NCBI GenBank assembly: GCA_000499405.2
Contig: HG738140.1
Coordinates: forward strand, 9,575,560-9,639,559
Direction of reading: 5' to 3'
DNA: 64,000 nucleotides
Source: Onchocerca volvulus
Lineage: Eukaryota > Nematoda > Chromadorea > Rhabditida > Onchocercidae
Below, piece after piece: positions 36,375 through 50,090 of this stretch (position 1 is the first letter of the stretch; each line of letters opens with the position of its first letter). The position numbers and the translations under genes were made by a program. The notes beneath the pieces were generated by a model. The model searched no databases and had not been told where the DNA came from. It saw only the letters and a list, made by a program, of their open reading frames with translations.

Positions 36375-37809
36375 ATTATGCTTATTGCAGTACATGCAAA
36401 TTAAAAAGAAAAATTGAAAAAGATTTTTTTTAACGAGAAAATTTCGAATTAGCACTCATCAATAAAGTTGAAACTAAAATCATTATAACTATTTAAAAAG
36501 TTGACACATACATACACATACTTCACTCAATAGAAGCCTTTGAAAAATAATAAAACAAAAAAATAGTAGAGAAATGTTTAAAAAAATTTCAGAAAATGAT
36601 TCACGATTGATTGCATCCACTAGTACACTCTCGAGTATTCAAAAAATGTGTATTTCCGTTTTTTTTTTTTTTTCTTTTTTCTTGATTCTTTCCGCAAAAC
36701 TGACATGAAAAGGCCTTTGCTGACATTCAGCTAAATAACTCAAGTATTCTTCCAAATATATTATCAGTCTATTTCATGATCATTTCATCATGTTTTATTA
36801 GTTTATATAGCTGATAAATGGGATGTGACATCTCGACTGCATTACGATAATTATTAATCTTAGTCAAGTTTCAGAAACAATTTCGACTTTTCAGTGTATA
36901 AAGTGAAATGAATTTTAAAAGATGACAATCAATGATAACTTGTTGCAATCTTCTCGCTTTCATCTTATCTGAACGATCGCTGATCATAACAATTGGAAAC
37001 AATGATAAGAGTGATAATGATAACAGAATGAGAAGAAAATGTAATACCATATAAAATTGATAATTTGCAATGATGGGAAGAAAAACAACCAAGCACTGCT
37101 TCTTACAACATTCAACTAACACAACTGTACAAACAAATAAAAAAAGCAACAATGCGTCAAGATGTTGCCTCTTCTCTCTCCTTGTAATGTTTTCCAATTT
37201 TAAAATATTAATTACGGCAAAATGATGTAAAGCACTTTCGCTCACCCAAATTCGTGATAAATAGGTTAATTATATCAATGAGCTTAATTAGAACTGCATT
37301 TAACGAAAACTGATCAGTTGTAGTGAATTCAAATATCACACCCAGGACAATAGTTTCTGGTATATCAGATTTTTAGTAATTCTCAGTCATCATTCAATTA
37401 TTGACGGAAGTTCAATAATTGAAATAAGTCAAAATGCTGCAATAATAATTTGATTTTCAGTGTAAAATTAAATTATTCTAGCAATCAAATGTCAGAAATT
37501 AGAAGCAATATGTCAGCAATTTTTCATTCACCTACTGTATGATTATTATCTTGCAAAAATTTCATTCCTTAACAACTGCTCGAAGTATATGCCAACAATT
37601 ACTATTATTTATTGTTTTGATAATAACTGTTACAGTGATAATTGAAACAATGATAATATCTGTAGGAAGAGGAGGAAGGGAAATTTATGAATTTTAATAT
37701 CATTCATTAATTTCATGAATTCATTGGCAAGTTTGCCTTGCATAAACAATAAATGGAAAAGATAAAATTTTAGTTCAAAAGCTGGAGACACTTGTCAAGT
37801 TCGTTCAAC

Positions 37810-37852
37810 CTCTCTCTCTCTCTCTCCCTCTCTCCCTCTCTCTCTCTCTCTC
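37810..37852. repeat. (CT)n microsatellite
   Basis: CT run interrupted by CCC units. Confidence 0.95.
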
Positions 37853-40800
37853 AACAACCCATTCGAGAAAGATGAAAAAGGGAAGACGGAAGAAAGGAAA
37901 CAAAACATTTGTTGTCACAGTCCCCAAAGAGAAAATTACTATGACGACCAATAAATTCTATAAAATGATTGGCATTTTACAATTCTTTTCCAGCATTTCA
38001 AAAATAATCCCTAAAATCTGTTACACAACACAGCAGTTGTTATTCAATTTAATAAATTCAATTTAATATAAGATTTAATGAATTCTCCTGCTATTTCTTC
38101 CACATATTTCTGTTTGTAGATTTCGAATTTGATCAATATGTTTGTATGAGTGATCTCTTCCTTCCTCAACTTCACTTATTGATTTTTCTACTGTCAACAT
38201 CATAGCTTCATGCGATGAGTCATTTCTCTCAACAGTAATATTCTGGACTATTAGCCATCGAAATTCACTCAATTCATACATTTCGTTCTTTAAACAAACC
38301 TAAGATAAATGTTAAAAATTAAAAAAAAAAAAGATATTTGGAACGATTGCGATAAAATTTCCGATAGATACAAAGTTCAGTAAAACAACAGAAGTGGAAC
38401 ATTATTGATATGTAAATGAAATCGTTCATCCTAGAAACAAATGAGAATCAATGCAACGGACAAATTTCCCGACAACTGACAGTTTATCTCTTCCTGATAA
38501 GATTATCAGCAAACTACTCATGTCCTCCTAACATTGTTCGTGTTTTTCTTGAAAATTGTCATTCTTTTCCTTCCCTACTATTACTGCCGCCATTGCCAAT
38601 TTCAATTTTACCAACTGCACCCCCAGAGATTCTATACTTTGGTTTCACCACCATAACAGCAGCAGTTGCAACGAAGGAAACACTGAATTCAAAAATTTGA
38701 AACTTATCTTTCCTAAAACTGAACAATGGATGAAGCCAAAAGAAAGGAAACGTATTGTCAATCATATATATACCAGAAGAATTCGCAATTTTTAATTACC
38801 TTACGATCCAATCGGTCATCATTAGCTTAATTATCTATGTACAACATATTATTGCTACAGTGATATCAAAATGCCTCTTCCTTTCACCGTTGCACCTGAT
38901 AGTTTCTTAAACACAAATCTTACTCACAACTAAGCAGCAGCAGATAAATATGAACTCTCGTAATGATAAGTTTATGTCACTAATGAATGATTATATGAAT
39001 TTGTGAAGAAGATGGATACTTTCGTGATACTAATAACTGAATAAACAAAAGACCTAAATATAATATTGATCATATTTGTTGGCTTACAAGAGTTGTCCAT
39101 CACATCCAGGAACAGATGGGAAAACAATTAATATTTCAGTGTCACTTTCATCTTTCCTAAATTTTCGATTCAAAATAAATCTAAATCCATATTATTAATT
39201 CACAAGAACTCTGTAATTCTTCAACTCTGACTTGATCCCTTACATATCTTACTAAGTAATAATAAGCCTAAGCAGCTTGATTGCAGTCAGAAAACAACGC
39301 CATAAAGGTATATTAAGAATTGAAAATATATTCAAAATGAATGAAAATGGACATTCATTAACAATGCTTACACATGCACGAATTCATTTTAATTAGAGAG
39401 GAGCAAAAAGCAAAAAGCTTTAGAAGGCAACAATTGTAGCTGATTAAAAATTAAAGAATTGCTAATTTAAAGTTAAAGAGATTGAAGAATGATTAAAGAA
39501 TGATGAAATGCTGGAAATTAAAATTAGACAAATCATTTTGCAAATAAGTTATTTCGATTAATCTGAAATTTTCAATCAGAAAGAAGAAATATACAACGAT
39601 AATATGCAAAAGATTTTGAGGGATGTACATTAATTTATAAGTACATAAAAGCAGAGTATTGGATGCTAGAAACACAGAATATTATTGGAAAGAGAACGAA
39701 AAAAAAGAGACACAACTTTTTGGTCACTGAAGGTCAATTAGTTTTTATCACATCTATTCATTCTTATCGAAGTGTTTGAGGGATTTTCTAAGAAAAGCGA
39801 ATAATTGTTTTAAAAAAAAAGTCATTATATTGACTTTAATTGATTTACTAATCACTAATGCTTGATTTTTGCCTTTTTTTTTTGTTCTTAAAATTCAACA
39901 AATCATTACTTGCGATGTTCCACCCACATTCTTTGTTTATTTGTCATAAATCGCAATTCTTTTTAACCTCTTTACTAAAAGACAAACACTCGAAATGCGA
40001 TATCTGAAACCTTCTTCTAATCCTCTTTTGCAATCCTTATCCCTTTTCACCCATTCATATACACAGTCGCCGATAAATATTTGTGGCGTTTTTGCAGAAA
40101 TCAATAAATTTCTGTTGATTAATGAAAAAAAAGCGAAAAAAAAAAAAAAAAAAAGAATTTCCTTCGTGAAACATCTTTGGAACGAGAAAGAAAGAAAGAG
40201 AGAAAGAGACTGCATGGTTTTAAAAGTTCAATCCATTGTTTTTTCTTTTACGAATTTATTAAAATTAATTTTTGTTGTTTACTTTTTTTTAAAGAAAAAT
40301 CTACAATATTTGCAATTTTCAGAAAAGAAAAAGTGAAATTTCGTTTCACAACTGTCCATCCATCATACTCCATTCGTTCTAGTTAATTAATGCAAGCTGT
40401 TTAAGAGCAAAGAAGACAAGAAATGTGAGAAAGACTAATCGAGATTCGAGAGTGGATCAATTAAGAGTGCTGTTATCAGAAGAGAAACGGCGAATTCTCC
40501 ACAGATTATAATCTATCCTCACTTATACTAATGCTTTCACAGCAGGATGTCTAGGAAACGATTTCTGACTATTTCATTTATGATATTCATTTTTCTATTT
40601 TTTCTTATGATAGTAACAATTTGAAAATAAATTAAGAAAATTGATTATTTCAATTTCCTTAATTTACTTTTATAATGTATCCTCACTTATACTAACACTG
40701 AATTTAAAATTTTTATCATAGTTTCAAAAAAAAAAAAGAAAGGAATCTTATTTTGAAAAATATTCCTAAAAGAATGAAACATTTGGTAGAGACTTTTCAG

Positions 40801-43635
40801 AAATAAACGACATTTCCAGTTTAATGAGACAAACCAAACAAATTATCAACAATATGCGCCATTCTTTGCAAGATAAGAGATATGATTTTCAATATTAAGC
40901 CCTATCTTGCATCTTAACCTCCTTTCGAGTCTGTTCTAAAGTTCCTTGGCACAATATTTATTACAATAGCTAAAAGGAAAAAAATTAGCGAAGATAAAGC
41001 TCAGTTTACAAATCAAGAAAATCTGTCCCTTTTAAAAGAGAATGCTCTGTCCTCTAGCATCCCACAACAACAAGGTTGTTATAATAGGTGAGAGGTCAAG
41101 AGTTGTAATAGGTGAAAGTGAATCTTTTGCACTGCAGAAAGACCTATAGTAATCAGTTGAATAATAATTATAACAATGTCAAAGGTCAACATCCATCCAT
41201 TTCAGCATCCGACCAAACTGACAACTTTGTATACTTTTTTCTGTAATAGAAAACTTTCCCAGAAAATGTCGATTTTCTATTGATTGCGCCGACATCAATC
41301 GTCGCTGCAACGTCGCTGTATTTAGATAAGAAATGCAAACAAAAATATTAGTCGAAATTTTTATAATTCTGGAAAATGTATGTAGAGAGTGAATAATTGC
41401 TTATTAAATCCAGGACTCGAGGACTAGCACGACAACAATATTATCTTATTGCTGATTTTTAGAATCCTGATTTAACATCCAAACAATAATATATTAAAAC
41501 TATCTCTCGAAATGTGCTGAGTGATACTGTGGAATAAATACTATAAATTAAGCAATGAAAATTAAGGAAATTTACAACATATCAAATATTTCCATGATGG
41601 ACTTCAGAATCCGCTCATGAGCGACATAAGGAAAAAGTATATCCAAACATCCCAAGCTTTCGCAATAAAAACCGGAAACATTCCGGAGGTCACTTTTAAA
41701 ATGTCAGCAACCGTAGGCGAAAAAACTGGATAATATCTATTTAGTAATACAAAACTTAATTAGACATCAGAAATCATAAATTGTGAGTGACAATCATTCA
41801 AGAACAATTCTTGCAACACTTTAAAACGAAGACATTTCATCGAGGAATATCAGCATTGCTATACATTACTGCGAGAATTGTCCTTCCCACAGCATTTTAT
41901 AAATATGTTGTCTTGGTAATGGAAGTGCAGGATAATGCGCGTGACTGCAACTGGGACTGCAGCTGCATGCCGACATGCTAAAGCATCGGCACTGTTCAAA
42001 CATCAACCATTTGCCTGTTCATTTTAGTTGATATCAAAGTCACTAGTGATTTAATCAACAGCTTAATTTTTAACGACTAAATGAGACGTCTCTTCTCGGT
42101 ACATTTAAAGATTTTTTCATCACTTCCGGGAAACATCCAAGATAGACTTTCCTGGATAGTCCTTTTTCGATTTTCTTGGTTTTAAATGTTTTTTTTCAAC
42201 TTTTTAAAATATTTCATATTGTAAAAAAAGTTGCAATTTTGAAATGAAGAATTTTAAGAACAAAAATTACTTTCAATTTTAGAGATCAACATAATGTTAT
42301 TATTTACAAAACAATATTATTTACAATAAAAACTACGATTTTATTTCTATAGATACTCGATAAATCATTAAAACATATCTTATGAAAATGAACAAAACAC
42401 AAAAATTTGTGAAGTAATTAGTTAAAAAACATAAATTAAATTGCTGGAAGTAACAGAAGCTGAATAAATGAAACAAACTGCTGAAAAAGCGTTCTCTGAA
42501 CAAATTAAAAAATTCCAACAAATTATAATAATAAAAAATCTATCGGGAAAATCATTCTTGGATCGAACGCCTTTCCCCTGTTTCCATCATCTCTAGCAAT
42601 TAACAAACAACAACGATGCACTTCCGTCTGCACTCCTACATTCTTTTCATAAAATTTTAAAAAATATATGTTTGATTATAATTTTTTGTAAATTGTTCAA
42701 CATTCATATCCCAAAACAAAAAAATCTTACAAAATGGATGCTCTATAAAAGGCGTAATATAAGAGAAAAAATGACTAAAAATGGTATTCGAAATGCAGTT
42801 TGGAAATTTTTTTTTTGTTTTAAAGAAAATGTTGAAATGTGTGTTCTTGCGAAATAGCCTGAAACAGCAATATGTCACAATAATATACGGGAAAATTCAA
42901 CGCGAATTCTTGAAATTTTCGATTCCTCACACAATTTGTAAATTTTGGTAGAATAGGGAACCTCCACTACTATGGAACAGGATAACCTTTAACCTTTGCT
43001 CTTTTCCTTAAATTTAGGGATTCCTGTTACCGGACTGAATTGTCTTCGCTGTCATTTAATAAAATCTGACCATTTTAGATGTGATATTTGTTGTCAAAAT
43101 GCACATTTTCCACTGTGATATTAATATTGCAATTCAAACAATTATTTTATGTTCAAAGAATTTTGGACTGCAAACGCATGCAAATATTACTAGTCGGCCT
43201 TAGCCTGAAAACTTTCACGGATTTAAATCTGGCTAACTGACCATAATATTAGCCCCTCAGTTGGAGAGCTTTTGACATGAAAATTTTCAATTGCAATGAA
43301 AAGATCGGACTAAAGCCCGGGCTATAAATATTTGAAGTGTTCATATCTTATTCAATTATCCCCTAGGCAACAATTATAATAACAATTCGTTCAAACGAGG
43401 AAAATTAGTGAGATAGTACAAAGGGAGAGGGGAAAAGAGAGAGAGAGGGAAGGGAAAGAAGTAAATAAAATCAATGCCAAGGAAGTCGAAAAAGATGGCA
43501 AATATTTCATCAGGGGAAATGGCCTCTGTTCCTATCATTTTCCCCACTTATTGACAAGAACCATAGTGACATGACAACTATTATCATAATTACTTTCTTT
43601 GAAAAAAGGCTAACGAGCGATTCTCTATTGTTGTC

Positions 43636-43684
43636 ATGGGGGGTGGTGGCGGTGGTGGTGATGGTGGTGGTGACGATGGTGGCG
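43636..43684. repeat. (GGT)n-rich low-complexity tract
   Basis: GGT/GAT/GAC triplets on the plus strand, much richer in G than the surroundings. A 61-codon plus frame starts at 43636 (a Gly/Asp run, then EFMTSLDGQAISNSSK), but the tract is equally explained as a microsatellite. Confidence 0.85.
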
Positions 43685-44269
43685 AATTCATGACCTCTCT
43701 GGACGGACAAGCTATCTCCAATAGTTCAAAGGTGATGTTGCTGACCACAGCATCAACTATTCGTAAAGCTTTACTAATCAGCTCCTCCGTAAATTATCCA
43801 TTTCATTACTCTCTATTCTAATAAATGATAAAAAAAATAAAAATCTCAACATAAAATTAAATAACGTTGTAAATTTGAAGGAAAAAAAAAAAAAAAAACA
43901 ACTTTGAAGCATATTCAAACAAAAAAGAATCTTTATAGTTTACTTTTCATAATTTTCAAAATTCTAAACAAACTGTTGACACTGTTAATAGGTGACAGCG
44001 ATAGAGTGGCTCATTATCATTCCACTTCTAATCCGTTTTAATTTTGTTTGAATATAAATAAACTTCATTTCAATTTATTGCTCGCTCTCCGATTCGCCTT
44101 TTATTGCAGGGAATAACAAAAATACAATTCATTTACAAACAGCAAGAAACATTCTTCTCCTTCATCTCATCGAAAATTAGACTAAAAAGGAAAGCGGGTT
44201 CGGGGGATCGCACGTCTTTCGTTATTATTTAACTTCTCCTTAAAAGTAATACTTTCACCTAGTTTAACT

Positions 44270-44465
44270 AATGTATACATACACATACACACACATACAT
44301 ACATACGCATATACATACACAAACATACACATACAGTACACATACAAACATATATACACAGCTCACATACACACATACATAACATACATACAGCATAACA
44401 CACACGTATACACACGAACACATACACACATACATGAAATATACACATACAAGATAAACAGACAC
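44270..44465. repeat. CATACA/CACATA microsatellite, about 200 bp
   Basis: Imperfect CATA, CACATA and TACACA units. The overlapping open frames on both strands (44182-44585) are products of the repeat, not genes. Confidence 0.95.
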
Positions 44466-46014
44466 AACAGACATGCACAGATATAGAGATATGCAGGGAG
44501 AATGAACCCAATGAACGTTAAACTGCGATGAAATTTGTTTTTTGGAAAAAGAAATGAATTTCTCGCTAACATCAAAGTCATTCATTCACATTATTTCTGC
44601 TCAAAAGCACAGGGACTGCATGCTATATACATGATAGTAAGAAGGGGAAAGGAAGGAAGGAACGGAGAATAGATTGCGTGTCAATGACTGCAGCTGCAGT
44701 GCATGCAGGTGCATGCACATGCTCGCTTTACAAATAAGCACTTTCCCTTGACTATGTAACTAACGCATTTACCAATTAATTCCAACACATTTCCAATTTA
44801 CTATTTAGATCGACTGGTCGATTAGTCGTGAACAATATCAATCCCACTGCACTTTAGCCTAGTTTCTGAAAGGATTGGAAAAATGGAAACATTCGGATTA
44901 TGCTTTATTTTTTTAATTTCGCAAACAAATCCACTTCTCCACTAGACCAAAAAATAATTCATTTATCTCAATGAATCATTTATTTTTATTGTTTTCATTA
45001 ATATAATTACAACTTTATACTCAGAAATCACTGAATTACAAAGTTTAACGAGACGAGACCGGTGAGAATCAGCGATGAATTAACACCTTTGAAATACTGT
45101 TTACTCAGATACTTAACTATCATTAGAGCTAAAATAAACAGATGGACAACTAAAGAGATTTAAATGAATTCTCAATGAATGATCATCCTTTCAATTTGAT
45201 TCAAAATATCTGCAAATTTCAGCAGAAATTATACGAACACATTCAGGTCACGTCTCTGAATGCTCTGATCTTACGAATATGAACATTTCTAATTATTTAA
45301 AACTTAAATATTTCAGATTATTTATAACTCATTTCGAATGTAATATATACCCGCGACTTCTAGAATGTGCGAATTTAATTCCTTCCTTCTCGAATTTATT
45401 TTTTCTTTTTAAACATGACTACATTTGCTGAAGACCAGCTGTTTATTTGAAAGATGTGAAATATGATATGGGATATTGAATAGTGTGATGAAGTGTCGAT
45501 CGTAATACGAATAACTTGAAAGTAAAAGCTAGAAGAGCTTGTTTAAAAATGTACAAAGCTACAGAAGTGGGGCAATCCAAAGGAAAAGAGAAATCGTTGC
45601 TGATAAGCAACGAGTGAAATGAATCTTCTTTTGCGCGAAAAAAATTTTTACTTTCTAAAAGATGTATGTTCATGCAAATGATCTACGATACGATACATCG
45701 GTTGATTTCTTTCTCTCTTCCTTACCGTAAAATTAATTAGGAAGAAGCAGCAGAAATTGATGAAAGAAAGTTTGATAAACAAAACGATAAAATGATAATT
45801 CCGAATAATATTCGAAATCTAGTTTCAACTCACCCTAAACACTAATTCTGATAAATGTTTACGAATTGTAAATGAAGTGGAAATAACTTTTGAGATATAA
45901 ATGAAGTATGCAAAATGGAAAGACTTACCTAAAGGTTATTTTTGAGCATCCATTCATCCTTCACAAATTATGCAAATATGGCATTTTTGAAAAGCGATAA
46001 TATAAAATCACTCA

Positions 46015-46016
<2 letters not shown>

Positions 46017-46049
<33 letters not shown>

Positions 46050-46069
46050 TCTCTTTCTCTCTCTCTCTG
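46017..46069. repeat. (CT)n microsatellite
   Basis: About 50 bases of CT repeats with two interruptions. A GGAT tetranucleotide run follows at 46288-46306. Confidence 0.95.
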
Positions 46070-49000
46070 CGTTCCATTAGGCAATAACTATAAATAAGCG
46101 CTAGAAGAGAAGATAAATAATTCGAAAATCGATTAATCTCAATGAAGAGACTGAATTTTAAATTTCAAATTAATTAAATCATCGCAATTTCGTTATCAGC
46201 AAATGTATGGCAGATAATCTATGAATAAGCAGATTTGTTGAACATGATAAATTTCATCTGCGTTAATTACTTCAATGAGAAATGAATGGATGGATGGATG
46301 GATGGACGCAAAAAAGCGGATACACCCATCCACTATTAACACACAATTACACTTCTGACTCGAAAAAGTAAATGAAGCAATTTAAACTTAATTAAATCTA
46401 ATTAAGAGAGTCCTAAGATAGAGCTTCCTATACATATTCCGATACTTTCAAAGATTTTCCAGTCTTTCATGAAGTATCTTCATAGATCAAGCTTGATTTA
46501 ATTACTTTTCAACCCTATGTTACTATCATCCATGACAATGATAAAAATCAGGAGATATCTCAATATTCTATCTTAAATTTTGATATTAAACTTCAAATTG
46601 CAATTCAATGCTTACAATTCCTTTCCTCCCTTTTCTCAGAAATTTGCAAAAGTGAAAGCATATGAAAACACTAAGTTTCATATAGTTTCATATAAAAAAG
46701 TTTATTCTCTCCAATCATAAACAAAAATCAAATAAGCAATGAGATAAACTAATACAAATCGACCAGACATGTTTGATATTTTACGACTTTTCAAATATTA
46801 CTACTACTTTCTGTGATAAACTGTCAATTCTTCAGATATCGAAACTGAATGTATAACGCTTCCTCATTAATCAAACAAATTCCATTGTTCAAATGTTTAC
46901 ATCAGCAGATGGCATTGTAAATTTGATAAAAAAGGCATAAATATTATGAAGACCTCTTCAACAGTGTGCAACAAAATAGGGGAAGTGTGATGGTTGACAG
47001 TTAGGACAAATTTTGAGTTAAAATTTGCAGTAATTAATTCAAATTAAATTTAATATTATTAACGTAATTGCCTAATAAAAAAAGAGCACGATAAATAAGG
47101 AAATAACGTTGCAGCGATACAAACATGAAGGTAGGTGAATGAATAAATGACGCATCATACTGCAAACCGGATTCAACTTTCAACTTGTTTTTCTTTTTCC
47201 TTCATTTTCTTGCCCTTCAAATGTCTTCATAGGCCGAAGTTATCTAGAAAAGTTTATTGAAAAGATGAGATGAAAGACACGAATTAAGCGATTTCCATTT
47301 AAAAGAGAGCTGAATGAAAATTAGGTACTGAGGGATAATTTTTGAATTTATAAGAAGCAGTATGAAAGTGACGATGATTTACAAATATTCTCCAACCAAA
47401 ATCACATTTTCTACGAAGTTAAAGTAGCCTGTTTGATCACTTACTATTTAGCTCAATATTCGCAAGAAATACAAAGATATTTACGATGATTCGTAAAAGA
47501 AAAAATTGCAATCCATTCCATGAAAGCTGAAAGGAAAAAAAGAAAGAAGGGAATGATCATTTAATGCATATCAAATAATAATTGCTTGAATGAATTCGAA
47601 GCTCTGAAAGTCTCGAAATTCTCGAGAAATAATAAAGCAGCTCGAACTGCAAAAGTACAACGGAAATGCAAGAAAAGAAAAGAGCTAAACTAATGATGCG
47701 AAGGGAAATTTGCGGAATCTTTATACGCTTTTTTTTGCTCTTACTATCAAAACGATCGATTACTTGGTTCAGTTTAATCATTTAAATTTTATGAGAATTG
47801 AATTCAATTTTCCCAAAATTGCTCAGATGGTATTACAGGAAAAAAAAAAAAACCTGCATTCGTACTCATTCAAAATTACCAGTGAATTATCATTAATTGA
47901 CAAAATTAATTTTGAATAAAAGGATATTTTTCGTTAAAAATATTTGAATCTACCTTAAGAGTAGTGAAAGTTATTCATTTTTTAGTCATTAAATTAATTT
48001 TTAGAAATTATTACATTGAAAAACTGTCATCCAGAATAATTCATCAGATATACACTGTCATGTGTTGATACATTTCTTTTAGATTCTCTACAACACAAAT
48101 TAACATCGAGAATAACGTTTGTTATCTCAAAATATCTTATGTTGATAACCATGCAAATAGTTGATAAGAGTTCATTCAAGCTTAATTGAAACATTTCCAA
48201 ATTCAAGAATTTCTTTGTAACTATCACCAGCAAAGTTATGAGCGTTTAGTCTTTTATTCCATGTTATGTGTGTCTGAATGGCACTAATTGATAATTTAAC
48301 AAAAATTCAACATACGCTTATATCTCAATTCAAAGAAGCCGCATCTGAAAAATTTGCAGCTTCAAATTGAGAAATGACAGCATGCTAAGCGTATTTAGCT
48401 GTGACTGATTCATCTTGAATTCGAAGAATTATCATTCTAGAAGTCTGGTAAATTGAACTGAGGAGGAAATGCTCAATCACTCCTATTTCTTTTAACTTCT
48501 AGCACGAGAACGACAAATTTGGATGTCCTTGAAGGGACGGACGGACAGACATTAATATTAAAAGAGATAAATGGACAGACTTGAGAATTACAAGTCACAT
48601 TTCTTCGTTCTTCTTTTATAGATGGATGCCATAAACCATAAACACATATATGCACATTTATGCCCTTTAACCCTTCAATAACAACTGTTTGACAAATTTG
48701 ATGAATGCTAATTGCTCGTAATATAAAAACTAAGCACATCTTCTTCTGCAGAAATGAATGATTAACGCTTCTATCTAAATTTCTTTAGTGTGATCATGAA
48801 GTTCATCCTAGTTAATCAGCAATCAAACTGAACCGATGATGATAGACAGGGACATCAACTAGACAAAATATTTGACAGAGAAATATATGCCAAAGAATAG
48901 AATATGTATTAAAAAGGTCGCATGACTCTCATTTTTACTTTTCCATGAAAAAAGATCAGATTTAATTTATGTTATGAAGTGAAAAAACTATAATGCTTAA

Positions 49001-50049
49001 ATGAATTTAAGTAAACTGAGAGATACAAAAAAACATTCGAACAATGTTACATTCATTCACGCCGATATATCTACAAACTTCTACTCATATGCCATTCTAA
49101 ACTTTATCTTTTAATTGAAAACTTGCTCGTTAATTCCAATGATTTTCGAATTTAAATTTAAATGAAAAAGAGCACATATCAATCAAAATAGCGGCCTTAA
49201 TAAAGACAACAATTCATAAATGCTGCCTGTCAATAAAGCTTTTGGGAAAATTGAAGTGAAAAGAGGTGAGATGGATAGATAGATGGATGGAAATGACAAT
49301 AATAAATAATAATATGATTGAATGAATGGCTTCTGTTGTTACGTCGTACATTCCATCTTCACCTCTCACTCCCTTTCAACTTGGAAATGATTATTGCTCT
49401 GTTGAATAAGAAGAGATATGAAACTAACGGCCGTCTTTTTTCATCAACAGCAGCATGTAGTGGTACTTGAAATTATAATGATAATTCCTGAATGAATGGG
49501 TTCGTTCACAGAGAAATTTGAATATTGCTGTTCCTTTCAATACCTCGACAGGTAGAAATATAAAAAATGTTTAATCAACTATAAATCACAGATGCATGAA
49601 GTAGTCTGTTCTGGAAGCATTATCAGGATGCGTGGGTTTCAATTCTTAGATAGTATTAAAGCTTGTTTATTTCCTCCAAACTACAGAGAAGTCGAGATAT
49701 TAAAGAGTACGATCATTTCATCTTTAGATCGATAAATGATTGATATGAAAACTAGAGCTTCCATAGAGATCTATTTGCAAAAATTATTGACTACATTGCA
49801 TGAAATGATCACACAATCCTGATTAGATCAGAAATAGCTGACAGTGATTTATAAACTCATGTAAACCTTTGACTATTTCATTGAAGTTATTTCTCTTTTC
49901 TTCAACCAAAATGTAAATATTAAATATGATAATTGATTGATTCATTGAAAATGAAGAATGGTTTACCATAATTGATATTAATTAACGAATTCAATGTTAT
50001 CGATGTCCCATGCATAACATTCTTATGCCAAAAAATTTACATTTCAGAT

Positions 50050-50090
50050 TAGCGGGAGCTGGTTACACTCCGTATGGCCAGCTCCCGCTA
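50050..50090. repeat. GC-rich perfect inverted repeat (hairpin)
   Basis: TAGCGGGAGCTGG (50050-50062) and its perfect reverse complement CCAGCTCCCGCTA (50078-50090) flank a 15-base loop. It is strikingly GC-rich for this DNA. It borders a segment of diverged repeats (50159-50600), so it may be the terminal hairpin of a non-autonomous mobile element. Confidence 0.9.

Larger units (their letters stand above)
32251..43600. other. AT-rich gene-poor stretch
   Basis: No conserved coding region seen. It holds a 33-bp minisatellite (34585-34711), a diverged 88-bp repeat pair (35003-35091 and 35757-35845), a 32-bp tandem duplication (36311-36374), TGATAA clusters (36963-37023 and 37618-37656), a CT tract (37810-37852) and long A/T runs. 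Open frames at 36871-37245, 37872-38066 and 38416-38795 are discussed in the findings. Confidence 0.6.
43822..50040. other. AT-rich non-coding stretch with microsatellites
   Basis: Apart from the microsatellites listed separately, a perfect 14-bp palindrome (44687-44700) next to two TGCATG motifs is seen. No conserved gene on either strand. Confidence 0.6.

Noticed and set aside
39937..40386. Overlapping Phe/Lys-rich frames up to 113 codons
   Set aside because: They span A and GAAA runs and show low-complexity content only.
43510..43821. Gly-rich plus frame and Thr-rich minus frame
   Set aside because: Both run through a GGT triplet repeat; no independent coding support.
44182..44585. Overlapping Cys/Tyr/Val-rich frames on both strands
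   Set aside because: All are generated by the CATACA microsatellite.
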